A stretch of 64,000 nt of DNA. Origin: Nitrososphaerota archaeon. Its GTDB lineage: Archaea; Thermoproteota; Nitrososphaeria; Nitrososphaerales; Nitrosopumilaceae. The position numbers and the translations under genes were made by a program. The notes under the pieces were generated by a model. The model made no database searches. It was given only the letters and a program-made list of their open reading frames with translations, and had not been told where the DNA came from. Position 1 is the stretch's first letter. The number at the start of each line of letters is the position of its first letter. The stretch is from NCBI GenBank assembly GCA_028867755.1, contig JAGWFT010000001.1, positions 722,727 to 786,726 of the forward strand, in the 5' to 3' direction. Shown piece by piece: positions 16,303-23,701 of the stretch.

Positions 16303-17355
16303 ATGACAATTCATGTTCATGGATATGCAGCACAGCAAGCAAAAACATCTCTTGGCCCGTATTCTTTTGAGAGACGCGAGCCTTGTGATTACGATATTGT
16401 GATTGATATTGGATACTGCGGAATATGCCATACAGACATACATCAAGTAGGCGATGAGTGGGGAGGATCAACATTTCCAATGGTCCCAGGACACGAAATA
16501 ACAGGTATTGTCTCACAAGTTGGACCAAAAGTAACTCGATACAAGATAGGTGACAGGGTAGGTGTTGGATGTTTTGTCAACTCTTGTCGCAAGTGCGAGC
16601 CTTGTCGTAAAAACCTTGAACAGTATTGTACAGAGGGAATGACTACAACTTACAATGGAATTGAAAGAGATGGTACTCCAACTCAGGGAGGATATTCGAA
16701 CAAAATCGTGGTAGATGAAAACTATGTGCTTTCGATTCCTGATAATCTTCCTCTAGACAAGGCAGCACCACTTCTATGTGCTGGTATCACGCTTTATTCT
16801 CCTCTAATGCATTGGAAGGCAGGCCCTGGAAAAAAAGTCGCTATCATAGGTCTTGGTGGTATAGGTCACATGGGAGTAAAACTTGCACATGCACTTGGTG
16901 CAGAAGTTACAGTACTCAGCCATTCGCTCAAAAAACAAGAAGATGGCAAAAAATTGGGCGCAGACTATTTCTATGCTACCTCTGATCCTAAAACCTTTGA
17001 GAAACTCAAAGGATATTTTGACCTAATAATCAATACGGTATCAGCCGAGCTTGACTGGAACCAATACTTGGAACTGCTTACCCTTGATGGTGCAATGGTC
17101 GTAGTCGGAATCCCAGAGAAGCAAACCTCTATCGGGTCATTTCCTCTAGTTGCTGGTCGTCGTAGTCTTGCAGGCTCGCTTATCGGTGGCATTAAAGAGA
17201 CCCAAGAGATGCTTGATTTTTGCAGCAAGAATAACATCGCAAGCGAAATCGAACTTGTCCCAATTCAAAAAGTAAATGAGGCTTACAAGCGCATCCTCAA
17301 TAGTGATGTTCGATATAGGTTCGTCATTGATATCAAGTCACTTGAACAAAAGTGA
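16303..17355 (+). CDS. Zinc-dependent alcohol dehydrogenase, CAD/YahK-like
   Basis: 350 residues, medium-chain dehydrogenase. Catalytic zinc site [10 protein letters not shown] near residue 38 and PGHEITG near 63; structural zinc cysteines [15 protein letters not shown] near 95-110; Rossmann motif [11 protein letters not shown] near 184. Similar to cinnamyl-alcohol/aldehyde reductases that use NADPH. The physiological substrate is unknown. The stop codon lies within the left arm of an inverted repeat, a possible terminator. Confidence 0.9.
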   Translation: MTIHVHGYAAQQAKTSLGPYSFERREPCDYDIVIDIGYCGICHTDIHQVGDEWGGSTFPMVPGHEITGIVSQVGPKVTRYKIGDRVGVGCFVNSCRKCEPCRKNLEQYCTEGMTTTYNGIERDGTPTQGGYSNKIVVDENYVLSIPDNLPLDKAAPLLCAGITLYSPLMHWKAGPGKKVAIIGLGGIGHMGVKLAHALGAEVTVLSHSLKKQEDGKKLGADYFYATSDPKTFEKLKGYFDLIINTVSAELDWNQYLELLTLDGAMVVVGIPEKQTSIGSFPLVAGRRSLAGSLIGGIKETQEMLDFCSKNNIASEIELVPIQKVNEAYKRILNSDVRYRFVIDIKSLEQK

Positions 17356-17395
17356 TAGTCATACAGGATCAGAATTTTTGAATCTGGCATCACTT
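17350..17395 (+). terminator. Inverted repeat after alcohol dehydrogenase
   Basis: AAGTGAT at 17350-17356 pairs with ATCACTT at 17389-17395; inside, CAGA and TCTG flank a T-rich loop. The left arm includes the TGA stop of the dehydrogenase gene. It could end transcription or stabilise the mRNA end; archaeal terminators do not require hairpins, so the role is uncertain. Confidence 0.35.
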
Positions 17396-17473
17396 AGAAA
17401 TTTGTTATTGCAATTATAGGGATTAGAGTTCTATAGAGATCATGCGTATATACTTGGAAAACAATTATGATCA

Positions 17474-17974
17474 ATGACAACTGAAAAGACCGAAGTCTCT
17501 GCAGTAGAGAACATGACTAAACAAGAAATGACTAAAATAATAAAAACTGCTAAAAGAGAAGCTGAATCTTCAAAAAAAGAGGGAACTGTTTCAATTTATG
17601 ATGTCATGAAAAACAACACATCGGAAATAATTCAAAAAATGGAATTAAAACTTCCCACCTATACACAGCTTTATACAGACCTTTACACAAAATATCTGCA
17701 TACTATAGACGATCTTTATGGTACTTGTTATCTGTCTGAAAAGAAATTTTTTGACAAGTTAGGAATGGACAAGACAGTAGTCCGAGCCTTTGATGCTTAT
17801 TGTAAATCTGTTACCTCTGTAATGCTATCACAGATTGATATGAGTGCAGATTTTGCAAAAATGTACGTGCAATTTAGACTTGCCACAATAGACTCGTATG
17901 ATAAAGTCGTCCATCTTGTGATGGATAGCTATGCAAGAGCATGGGATCAGTTCAACTCATACAATAAAAAATAG
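17474..17974 (+). CDS. Helical protein, unknown
   Basis: 166 residues, almost entirely helical by composition, with a charged N-terminus (TKIIKTAKREAESSKKEG) and a Tyr-rich centre (TYTQLYTDLYTKYLHT). A TATA-like GTATATACT at about 17445-17453 supports the ATG. No membrane segment and no recognised family; reminiscent in composition of phasin-like four-helix proteins, which is only a guess. Confidence 0.65.
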   Translation: MTTEKTEVSAVENMTKQEMTKIIKTAKREAESSKKEGTVSIYDVMKNNTSEIIQKMELKLPTYTQLYTDLYTKYLHTIDDLYGTCYLSEKKFFDKLGMDKTVVRAFDAYCKSVTSVMLSQIDMSADFAKMYVQFRLATIDSYDKVVHLVMDSYARAWDQFNSYNKK

Positions 17975-17996
17975 TCATACCAAATAATTGCAAGAG

Positions 17997-18581
17997 TCAT
18001 CCTAGTAACATTCCTCTGCGATAGATCCTACCTTTGCAAGATTCAGATATGGATCCAATTTGACCTTCTATATGGATAACACCTCCTGACATGTAAGTGC
18101 CAACATGACCGCCTGCACTACCTTGTATTGTAATCTCACCTCCTGACATGTTATATCCGACGTAATATCCGGCACTACCTTGTATTGTAATCTCGCCTTC
18201 TGACATACGTTCCCCAACATAATCCCCTACGTTACCTTGAAATGCAATTTTACCCTGTTTGAGTCTATAACCAATGCAATCAACAGGGCAACCTAGATTG
18301 GGAAAGTCGAGCGTTACTATGTCATTCTTTTTTATTATCTTGTTTATTGCTGCTGAGATGAAGAGACCAGCAGTCCAGTAGTTTGCCTTGTCTGAGAAGG
18401 ACTCTCTGTTTATCAAGCCTGCAAAAATTGACACATCGTTGAGGGTGAGGCCAAGTCTTTCAATCTTTGACGACGCGGATTTGTAAGACTCTTCAGAAGT
18501 TAAACTGTTGGCATCAACAATGTATTCTCTGAAGATTTTGGCAATGGCGTATGTTATGTCGTTTGAGTTTTCTCTGGCCAC
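17997..18581 (-). CDS. Stand-alone GXGXG-motif beta-helix protein
   Basis: 194 residues. The C-terminal half has four turns of a right-handed beta-helix repeat: GDYVGERMSEGEITIQGSAG, GYYVGYNMSGGEITIQGSAG, GGHVGTYMSGGVIHIEG, IGSISESCKGRIYRRG. This is the GXGXG domain seen at the C-terminus of glutamate synthase and in subunit C of formylmethanofuran dehydrogenase. The N-terminal 90 residues are helical and unrecognised. Neither partner enzyme is nearby, so it is a free-standing scaffold of unknown role. Confidence 0.75.
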   Translation of the reverse strand: MARENSNDITYAIAKIFREYIVDANSLTSEESYKSASSKIERLGLTLNDVSIFAGLINRESFSDKANYWTAGLFISAAINKIIKKNDIVTLDFPNLGCPVDCIGYRLKQGKIAFQGNVGDYVGERMSEGEITIQGSAGYYVGYNMSGGEITIQGSAGGHVGTYMSGGVIHIEGQIGSISESCKGRIYRRGMLLG

Positions 18582-18727
18582 ACATCATGGAATGTTTTGT
18601 CCCTCTTTAGTTTTAATATCTTGATTTTCCATAGTCTTGTTTATTGTATACACAAACTAGCAAAAAATATACTGATAATGCCTGTAAACAAGAGCAACAA
18701 TATTAGCCACATCTACGTATCACTCCG

Positions 18728-19144
18728 ATGTTCCAAAACATACTGGTCGCAGTGGATGGTTCGGAATCTGCAAGTAAGGCATTCAAAAGAGCCGCCTACC
18801 TTGCTCAAAGATGCAATTCCAAGATAGATTTGGTTCATGTGGTACAGTGCGAGGTTGGAGGTGACAGTGCCAATACCTTTGAGATGATAGAGGATCTCAA
18901 AGACAAGGCCAAAAGAATGCTTGAGGAATACAGAGTTGAGGCTATGAAAAATAATGTACCGATACAGATAACCATAATGCAAGGCGATCCTGCCAAGACA
19001 ATAATTGAGATTGCAAAGGCAAAAAGTTACGACCTTATCATTATGGGGACAAGAGGTAGGTCATCTTTTCAGGAATTGTTAATTGGCAGCGTCTCACAAA
19101 AGGTGATGCATCATGCAAGCTGTCCCGTAATGGTCGTGAGATAG
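18728..19144 (+). CDS. Universal stress protein UspA
   Basis: 138 residues, single Usp domain. N-terminal NILVAVDGSESASKAFKRA and the nucleotide-binding MGTRGRSSFQELLIGSVSQKV near 107-127 (GxxG-x9-GS), so an ATP-binding type. TATA-like ACAATATTAG at about 18697-18706. Acts in the cytoplasm; stress role inferred from the family. Confidence 0.92.
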   Translation: MFQNILVAVDGSESASKAFKRAAYLAQRCNSKIDLVHVVQCEVGGDSANTFEMIEDLKDKAKRMLEEYRVEAMKNNVPIQITIMQGDPAKTIIEIAKAKSYDLIIMGTRGRSSFQELLIGSVSQKVMHHASCPVMVVR

Positions 19145-19220
19145 CATAATTTTAGAGATAAAGTCTTACAGGATCAAGAGTCTGCATTAAAATCAGACTT
19201 TCATAACCACATTTCTTTTG

Positions 19221-19511
19221 CTACTGCCAAGTTATCTTTAGGAATACCAGGGAGCCAGCAAGCTGTACTATGCGAACAATCAGAACAAACGGCAAGAGTG
19301 CAGCCTGATACAAGTCAAACATGACGAAGTATGTGTATACATTGATTGCATTATCTAAAAAGAGCATTGCAACAAAAAAGATCATTCCAAGGTGAACCTG
19401 TGATTTTGTTTTTGAATGCATCTTTACAAAGGTAGCAATTAGAACGCTGAATACTCCCATGTTTGCCATTGCAACAATGGCACAGTATGGAATAATTGTG
19501 ATCAAACTCAT
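19221..19511 (-). CDS. Small membrane protein, three spans
   Basis: 96 residues with three or four hydrophobic helices (about 5-28, 40-58, 60-90) and a basic loop KMHSKTKSQ. It ends a three-gene minus-strand run after two winged-helix regulators (12 bases downstream of the nearer), so it may be their sensor or target. No family recognised. Confidence 0.65.
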   Translation of the reverse strand: MSLITIIPYCAIVAMANMGVFSVLIATFVKMHSKTKSQVHLGMIFFVAMLFLDNAINVYTYFVMFDLYQAALLPFVLIVRIVQLAGSLVFLKITWQ

Positions 19512-19523
19512 TCACCCTGTAAT

Positions 19524-19892
19524 TTACTTGTCTCTGTACAAGTTTGCAGCAAGCTCATCAAAGATAGCAATGTTTACCTCAAGAAAAGTGGAAAGAAAAT
19601 AGGTTGTACCATACTTTTCACCCACGTGTGACACTAGGTTATTTTTTTCGAGAACTCCAATGTGATGCTGTATTGCCCTATAGTTTAGTTCAAGCTCTTT
19701 TGCAAGTTGGTGTGCATTGAGCGGTGACTTTTTCAATGCAAGAACCATTCTTATTCGGTTCTGACCTCCTCGAGAATTTGCAAATACCATCCATAGTAAA
19801 TTCTTTGCATAGGGTAACTCTGTGTCCTTTTGGTTCGAATCTTCTACAGTTCTATGATTGTGATATGATGATACAGTATCAAATGTGCGCAT
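19524..19892 (-). CDS. Winged-helix regulator, ArsR-like (paralogue 2)
   Basis: About 122 residues from ATG 19892, which lies 25 bases downstream of TATA-like GTATTTATG; the frame is open further, to a TTG at 19943. The HTH reads LPYAKNLLWMVFANSRGGQN, KSPLNAHQLAKELELNYRAI, QHHIGVLEKNNLV. Closely related to the next gene upstream, so a tandem duplication. Probably dimeric DNA-binding repressor; no metal-binding CxC motif visible. Confidence 0.8.
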   Translation of the reverse strand: MRTFDTVSSYHNHRTVEDSNQKDTELPYAKNLLWMVFANSRGGQNRIRMVLALKKSPLNAHQLAKELELNYRAIQHHIGVLEKNNLVSHVGEKYGTTYFLSTFLEVNIAIFDELAANLYRDK

Positions 19893-19946
19893 AGTGGCAT
19901 CTTTACGTGATAACATAAATACATTTTTCAAGATTGAGTGCAAATT

Positions 19947-20252
19947 CTATTCCTTGGCTCCATAGGCTTTCGACACGATTTCATTATATGCTTCTATATT
20001 GGCTTCAAAAAAGGTAGAAGGGAAATAGGTTGTACCATATTTCTCACCGACTTTTGTAATGAGGTTATTTTTTTCTAGTACCTCGAGATGATGCTGTATT
20101 GCCCTATAGTTTAATCCTAAATCATTTGCCAACTGGTTGGCATTGCGTGGAGACTTTTGTAATGCAATCATGATCTTGACTCTATTTTCTCCGCCTCTTG
20201 AGCTGGCAAAGATAAAAAAGAGAAGATTTTTTGCATATGGCAAGCTCGGCAT
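19947..20252 (-). CDS. Winged-helix regulator, ArsR-like (paralogue 1)
   Basis: 101 residues: LPYAKNLLFFIFASSRGGEN, KSPRNANQLANDLGLNYRAI, QHHLEVLEKNNLITKVGEKY. Well over half identical to its downstream paralogue over the shared 95 residues. Located directly downstream of the multidomain cupredoxin gene (85 bases), so it may control the copper genes; that is inference from position. Confidence 0.82.
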   Translation of the reverse strand: MPSLPYAKNLLFFIFASSRGGENRVKIMIALQKSPRNANQLANDLGLNYRAIQHHLEVLEKNNLITKVGEKYGTTYFPSTFFEANIEAYNEIVSKAYGAKE

Positions 20253-20337
20253 TTGAACGATTAAACGTCAACGTAATGCGGTTAAAGATGTTATGAGCAA
20301 GTGACCAAATCTTGTATTAAAAAAAGAAAAGGAAGGG

Positions 20338-21708
20338 TTAGGAAACGACTATGGTTCCACGCATCTGTGAATGGATCATACATGCATAATCGTATGTTCC
20401 AGGCTTGTTGAAAGTAAACGTGAATGTCTTTCCTGGTTTGAGGAATCCACTATCAAAGGTTCCATCCGCACTGGTAGTTCCTGGCTTGACTGATGTTACA
20501 GTATGTGTGGCACCATCGGTGTTCACAAAAGTTACAGTTGTTCCTGCCTTGATGTTAAGCACATCTGGCGTGAAGAATGGTGATTCCAAGCCATTGATGT
20601 ATACTGTGTTTGGTGGTGGATTGGCATTTGTGTCAGTTGTGGATGATAACGCACTTCCAGTTGGTTCTGAGACAAACACGTTAAAGTCTGTGTATGCCGC
20701 TCCCCACATGTAGTTTGAGAGAGCGCTTGGTTGAAGTTTAACATCCATAACATATGGCCCTGAACTTGGAAAAATCTCAGTCAATGACTCTACACCAGTG
20801 TGACCATGGACTGCTCCATTCATAGCAAGTGCTCCTTCGACTGGTGCAGATTGTGCTACAATGTAACCTCCAGTTGATGCAGTAACTTGCAGGTCAGGAT
20901 GTATAATCATGGAATGATCCTGAGCTTTTGTCACAGTAAAGACAAAAGTTACAGGCTGTCCTGCGACAATTTTGTTCGAGGTCGTGCTAAACTCTAAATT
21001 GACTGCAGTTCCTGGAATTGTTCCATTGAGTGTATGTGTCTGGTCTATGTTTTGCACATAAACTGGAAACTCAAACTCTCTTGCTCCAAAATTATTTTGT
21101 GGATCCTTGGCAAAGTCCTTTGGACTTCCAGATAGCATTGTATGAGTCCATCCTTTAGGAGTTGGTTCCAATCCGCCCATTGTAGTTCCAATTGATGATA
21201 CAGTCAGGTATACAGTACTTTCACCTGCTGTTGGAAAAGCTACACTAAAGCCCATGTTTCCAACGTGGGAATGTCCAGTTGTTGTTTTGTAGACAAGGTT
21301 TCCATTTGGATCTTTTACTGCTATTGCCCAATCAACATGGCTAAGCTTTGCTCCAGAGACTGAGTCTTTTACATGCATCTGGATTGAGGCTAGGTTATTT
21401 GTTTGAATCATTGGGGTCGCAGTAAAGTCTACTGTGACATTGTCAGATGTCTTTGATAGCGGCGTATTCTGTGTATCGCTGTCCTTCATTTCATTTGACT
21501 GGCCAGAGCTCATCGAATCTTGCCCATACATCATTGCTGTCATATCATGATGTGGTGCGGTCATCGAATTGTTGTCTGCAGTCATTGCACTGGCTTGCCC
21601 TAGATCTTGCATCTTGTTGTCATGCGACATAAGGTCAAGCGGTACAATCATTGCAAGTACAGCAACAGTTGCTATAACTATTGTTGTAATAGCTAAGTTT
21701 GTTTGCAT
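20338..21708 (-). CDS. Membrane-anchored multidomain cupredoxin with Met/His-rich segment
   Basis: 456 residues. N-terminal membrane anchor (about 5-25), then a Met/His-rich stretch to residue 80 (MSHDNKMQD, TAPHHDMTAMMYGQDSMSS) suited to Cu(I) binding, two or more beta-sandwich regions, and a C-terminal type I copper domain: FVNTDGATHTVTS provides one His, and YACMIHSQMRG gives Cys, His, Met with amicyanin-like C-x2-H-x2-M spacing. Extracytoplasmic electron carrier or copper store. It shares a 35-bp upstream element with the cupredoxin gene at 21934-22464. Confidence 0.88.
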   Translation of the reverse strand: MQTNLAITTIVIATVAVLAMIVPLDLMSHDNKMQDLGQASAMTADNNSMTAPHHDMTAMMYGQDSMSSGQSNEMKDSDTQNTPLSKTSDNVTVDFTATPMIQTNNLASIQMHVKDSVSGAKLSHVDWAIAVKDPNGNLVYKTTTGHSHVGNMGFSVAFPTAGESTVYLTVSSIGTTMGGLEPTPKGWTHTMLSGSPKDFAKDPQNNFGAREFEFPVYVQNIDQTHTLNGTIPGTAVNLEFSTTSNKIVAGQPVTFVFTVTKAQDHSMIIHPDLQVTASTGGYIVAQSAPVEGALAMNGAVHGHTGVESLTEIFPSSGPYVMDVKLQPSALSNYMWGAAYTDFNVFVSEPTGSALSSTTDTNANPPPNTVYINGLESPFFTPDVLNIKAGTTVTFVNTDGATHTVTSVKPGTTSADGTFDSGFLKPGKTFTFTFNKPGTYDYACMIHSQMRGTIVVS

Positions 21709-21738
21709 GACATGGTTCTGCTTATAAAATTATATAGC

Positions 21739-21773
21739 AATATTTCAAAATCAAGTGTAAATTATATGCAAAT
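21739..21773 (-). promoter_or_regulatory. Shared 35-bp upstream element, site A
   Basis: Plus-strand reading AATATTTCAAAAT, then GTGTAAATTA, then ATGCAAAT. 32 of 35 positions match site B at 22501-22535. It lies 31 bases before the ATG of the multidomain cupredoxin gene, just upstream of a TATA-like box at about 21722-21731, where an archaeal activator or repressor would act. Confidence 0.65.
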
Positions 21774-21933
21774 CTCTAGAATTGTTTTATGGTCGGGAAA
21801 GTAGTCAATTATTTGATGCTAGATATGAACAAAGTTATGCAGATTATTGATAGACCTTATTGTATAAAAAATTAAAAAAAATAACATGATGCTATTGCCA
21901 GCGTGATCTGCTGATTATATTGCGGCATCATAC

Positions 21934-22464
21934 TTAGTTGATTCTCGGAAGGACCACTATCTCGCCACGCATGTTTGGCTCGTGCATTGAACACCAAAAG
22001 TCGATTGTTCCAACATTGTCTGCTGTAAAGGTAATGGTTTTCATCTCTCCTCTATGAATGTCAAACTGGGGAGCAATTCCGTCTACAGTTATCATATGTT
22101 CTGGTCCCTGGACATCTACAAAGTTGAGAGTAACTTGGTCGCCTTGGTTTACAACAATTACTGAAGGTGCAAACATGTACTGCCTTACCTTCCATCCTCC
22201 CATACTATCTATTTTTTTTATTACCAAGCCGCCTCCAGAGGGAAGGGTTGAGTTTGGATATGGCTCTGACGGGTGATCGGAGGCTGGATAAATGCTGGTT
22301 ATACCATCTAGGTGGACTGTTGCTATGTAGAATGTCTTTTGTGACGCGGCAGAAGCCGTATTGGTTTGTCCGAACATTTGTCCTTCAAGAGAAACCGTGG
22401 CAATGACTCCAGCTATTGCAGCTATTGTCAGGCCAAGAATTACACTCTTGTTTAGATTTTTCAT
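21934..22464 (-). CDS. Secreted or membrane-anchored single-domain cupredoxin
   Basis: 176 residues. N-terminal hydrophobic anchor (about 8-26). Copper ligands visible: H123 in GPEHMITVDG, and C158, H161 and M165 in WCSMHEPNMRG (C-x2-H-x3-M). The loop is shorter than in plastocyanin and resembles the end of a cytochrome oxidase subunit II CuA loop without its second cysteine. Likely an extracytoplasmic electron carrier, as expected for the copper-based respiratory chain of ammonia-oxidising thaumarchaea. Confidence 0.87.
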   Translation of the reverse strand: MKNLNKSVILGLTIAAIAGVIATVSLEGQMFGQTNTASAASQKTFYIATVHLDGITSIYPASDHPSEPYPNSTLPSGGGLVIKKIDSMGGWKVRQYMFAPSVIVVNQGDQVTLNFVDVQGPEHMITVDGIAPQFDIHRGEMKTITFTADNVGTIDFWCSMHEPNMRGEIVVLPRIN

Positions 22465-22500
22465 ATAGTCAAAAAGTAATTTATTAGAAAGCTATTTAGT

Positions 22501-22535
22501 AATATTTCAAAATGATGTGTAAATTACATGCAAAT
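22501..22535 (-). promoter_or_regulatory. Shared 35-bp upstream element, site B
   Basis: AATATTTCAAAAT, then GTGTAAATTA, then CATGCAAAT. It lies 37 bases before the ATG of the single-domain cupredoxin gene and about 14 bases upstream of a TATA-like TAATTTATTAG (22477-22487). Nearly identical to site A in the same position and orientation relative to its gene. Confidence 0.65.
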
Positions 22536-22575
22536 TACCTTTTTATCACTAGTTGACAATGTTAGTTCAACAGTA

Positions 22576-22595
22576 ATTTGCATGTAATTTTGAAA
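22576..22595 (+). promoter_or_regulatory. Shortened inverted copy of the element, site C
   Basis: ATTTGCATGTAATTTTGAAA is the reverse complement of both ends of site B with 11 internal bases, about one helical turn, missing. It points the other way, towards a TATA-like CTCTTTATGTTATT at about 22599-22612 and the inverted repeat at 22629-22677. Confidence 0.5.
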
Positions 22596-22628
22596 AATCT
22601 CTTTATGTTATTATGATATTAGAATCTC

Positions 22629-22677
22629 GGTTCGATTCATTTAACATGTTCTCAACCCCGTACGATTGAATCGAACC
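22629..22677 (+). ncRNA. Possible hairpin RNA or large operator
   Basis: GGTTCGATTCA (22629-22639) and TGAATCGAACC (22667-22677) are perfect 11-base inverted arms around a 27-base centre that includes the palindrome AACATGTT. A TATA-like box at about 22600-22607 places a transcription start near 22628, exactly at the left arm. The rest of the 351-base gap (22465-22815) holds sites B and C and two AATTCGAAATA repeats (22694, 22772). RNA versus protein-binding palindrome is undecided. Confidence 0.35.
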
Positions 22678-22815
22678 AACTAAAATTTTCAAAAATTCGA
22701 AATAAAACTATTATTTGTTTCCAGTAATATGTCGCATCATGCAGTTGTGATTTGTATAAAATTTGTATGTGAATTCGAAATATCGCTAAATAATAAATTT
22801 TTAATCTTGCTGTCA

Positions 22816-23475
22816 ATGACTAAAAAAATACTATTGGGAATTGCTATGGCAGCAATTGTGTTGGCCTTGGGGATAGGAACACAAAACTTTGCTCTAGCAA
22901 TGACAGACAATGCACAAGGTGGTGTTGCTAAAAATGTATCATCTCCAACATTTGTATCATCCACTGATTCCATGATGTTAGTGGCAACTTCGCCCACTGC
23001 TAAAGGCGGTAAGGCTACTTTCGCATTGGTACCAAGACCTGCTGAAGGGATAGATGGAATACCAGTTCCAAAACAAGCTGCACCTGATATGATACTGGTT
23101 GCAACATCAAATGGTAGACATATCAGTTATACGTTAGTACCAAGACCCATTGAAGGGATAGATGGAATACCACTTCCAAAACTAATTCAGCAGAACTCAG
23201 AGACTACAGTATCCTCTCCCAAATCTACTGATCCAAGTCCTATGATGCTTGTGGCAATTTCTCCTACTAAAAAGGGAGGAAGTACTACCTTCATGTTAGT
23301 GCCAAAGCCAGTCGAGAATGTAGATGGAATACCAATGCAAAAACAGACAAGTCCTGACATGATACTGGTTGCACAGCCATCGCCCAATGGCGGTAAGCCT
23401 ATCTTCACATGGATACCAAAACCTGTTGAAGGTATAGACGGTATACCACTCACAAAATCGCCTCCAAATAGCTGA
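22816..23475 (+). CDS. Secreted four-repeat protein, unknown
   Basis: 219 residues from ATG 22816; TATA-like TAAATAATAA at about 22787-22796. Signal peptide MTKKILLGIAMAAIVLALGI ending near LAMA. Then four repeats of about 33 residues (53-86, 91-122, 143-176, 181-214) of pattern (M/I)(M/I)LVA...(F/Y)xLVP(R/K)PxExxDGIPxxK. Repeats 1 and 3 carry SPTxKGG, repeats 2 and 4 begin PDMILVA, so a two-repeat unit duplicated. No cysteines. No family recognised; located beside the copper genes. Confidence 0.8.
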   Translation: MTKKILLGIAMAAIVLALGIGTQNFALAMTDNAQGGVAKNVSSPTFVSSTDSMMLVATSPTAKGGKATFALVPRPAEGIDGIPVPKQAAPDMILVATSNGRHISYTLVPRPIEGIDGIPLPKLIQQNSETTVSSPKSTDPSPMMLVAISPTKKGGSTTFMLVPKPVENVDGIPMQKQTSPDMILVAQPSPNGGKPIFTWIPKPVEGIDGIPLTKSPPNS

Positions 23476-23505
23476 TCTCCTTCAGTGTAAAACCAGTGGA
23501 AAAAA

Positions 23506-23537
23506 TAAAACACGAAAGATCAATCTCTCGTGTTTTA
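23506..23537 (+). terminator. Hairpin after the repeat protein
   Basis: TAAAACACGA at 23506-23515 pairs with TCGTGTTTTA at 23528-23537, and AGA/TCT extends the stem inside. It ends 62 bases after the stop codon and is followed by AT-rich sequence. A terminator or mRNA-end stabiliser for the repeat-protein transcript. Confidence 0.5.
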
Positions 23538-23701
23538 GAAAGGTAATGCACTAAAATGGTTGGAGTCCTCCCCTCTTCTTTTTAAATTTGGAACATACCT
23601 GAGATAACCTAGCTCAATCAACAAAACACTAATGGGTCTGAAATTATACTAAAAGACAATACAATGTCATTTCTTCAAATAAAAAAGGTCACAGATATCT
23701 C

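Noticed and set aside
18597-18827. 76-residue plus-strand frame before and into the UspA gene
   Set aside because: It overlaps the UspA start in another frame and has no coding character beyond the overlap.
22629-22639. tRNA fragment or attachment site because GGTTCGATTC resembles a T loop
   Set aside because: No acceptor, anticodon or T stem can be formed around it, and the second arm is an exact inverse copy, which fits a palindrome better.
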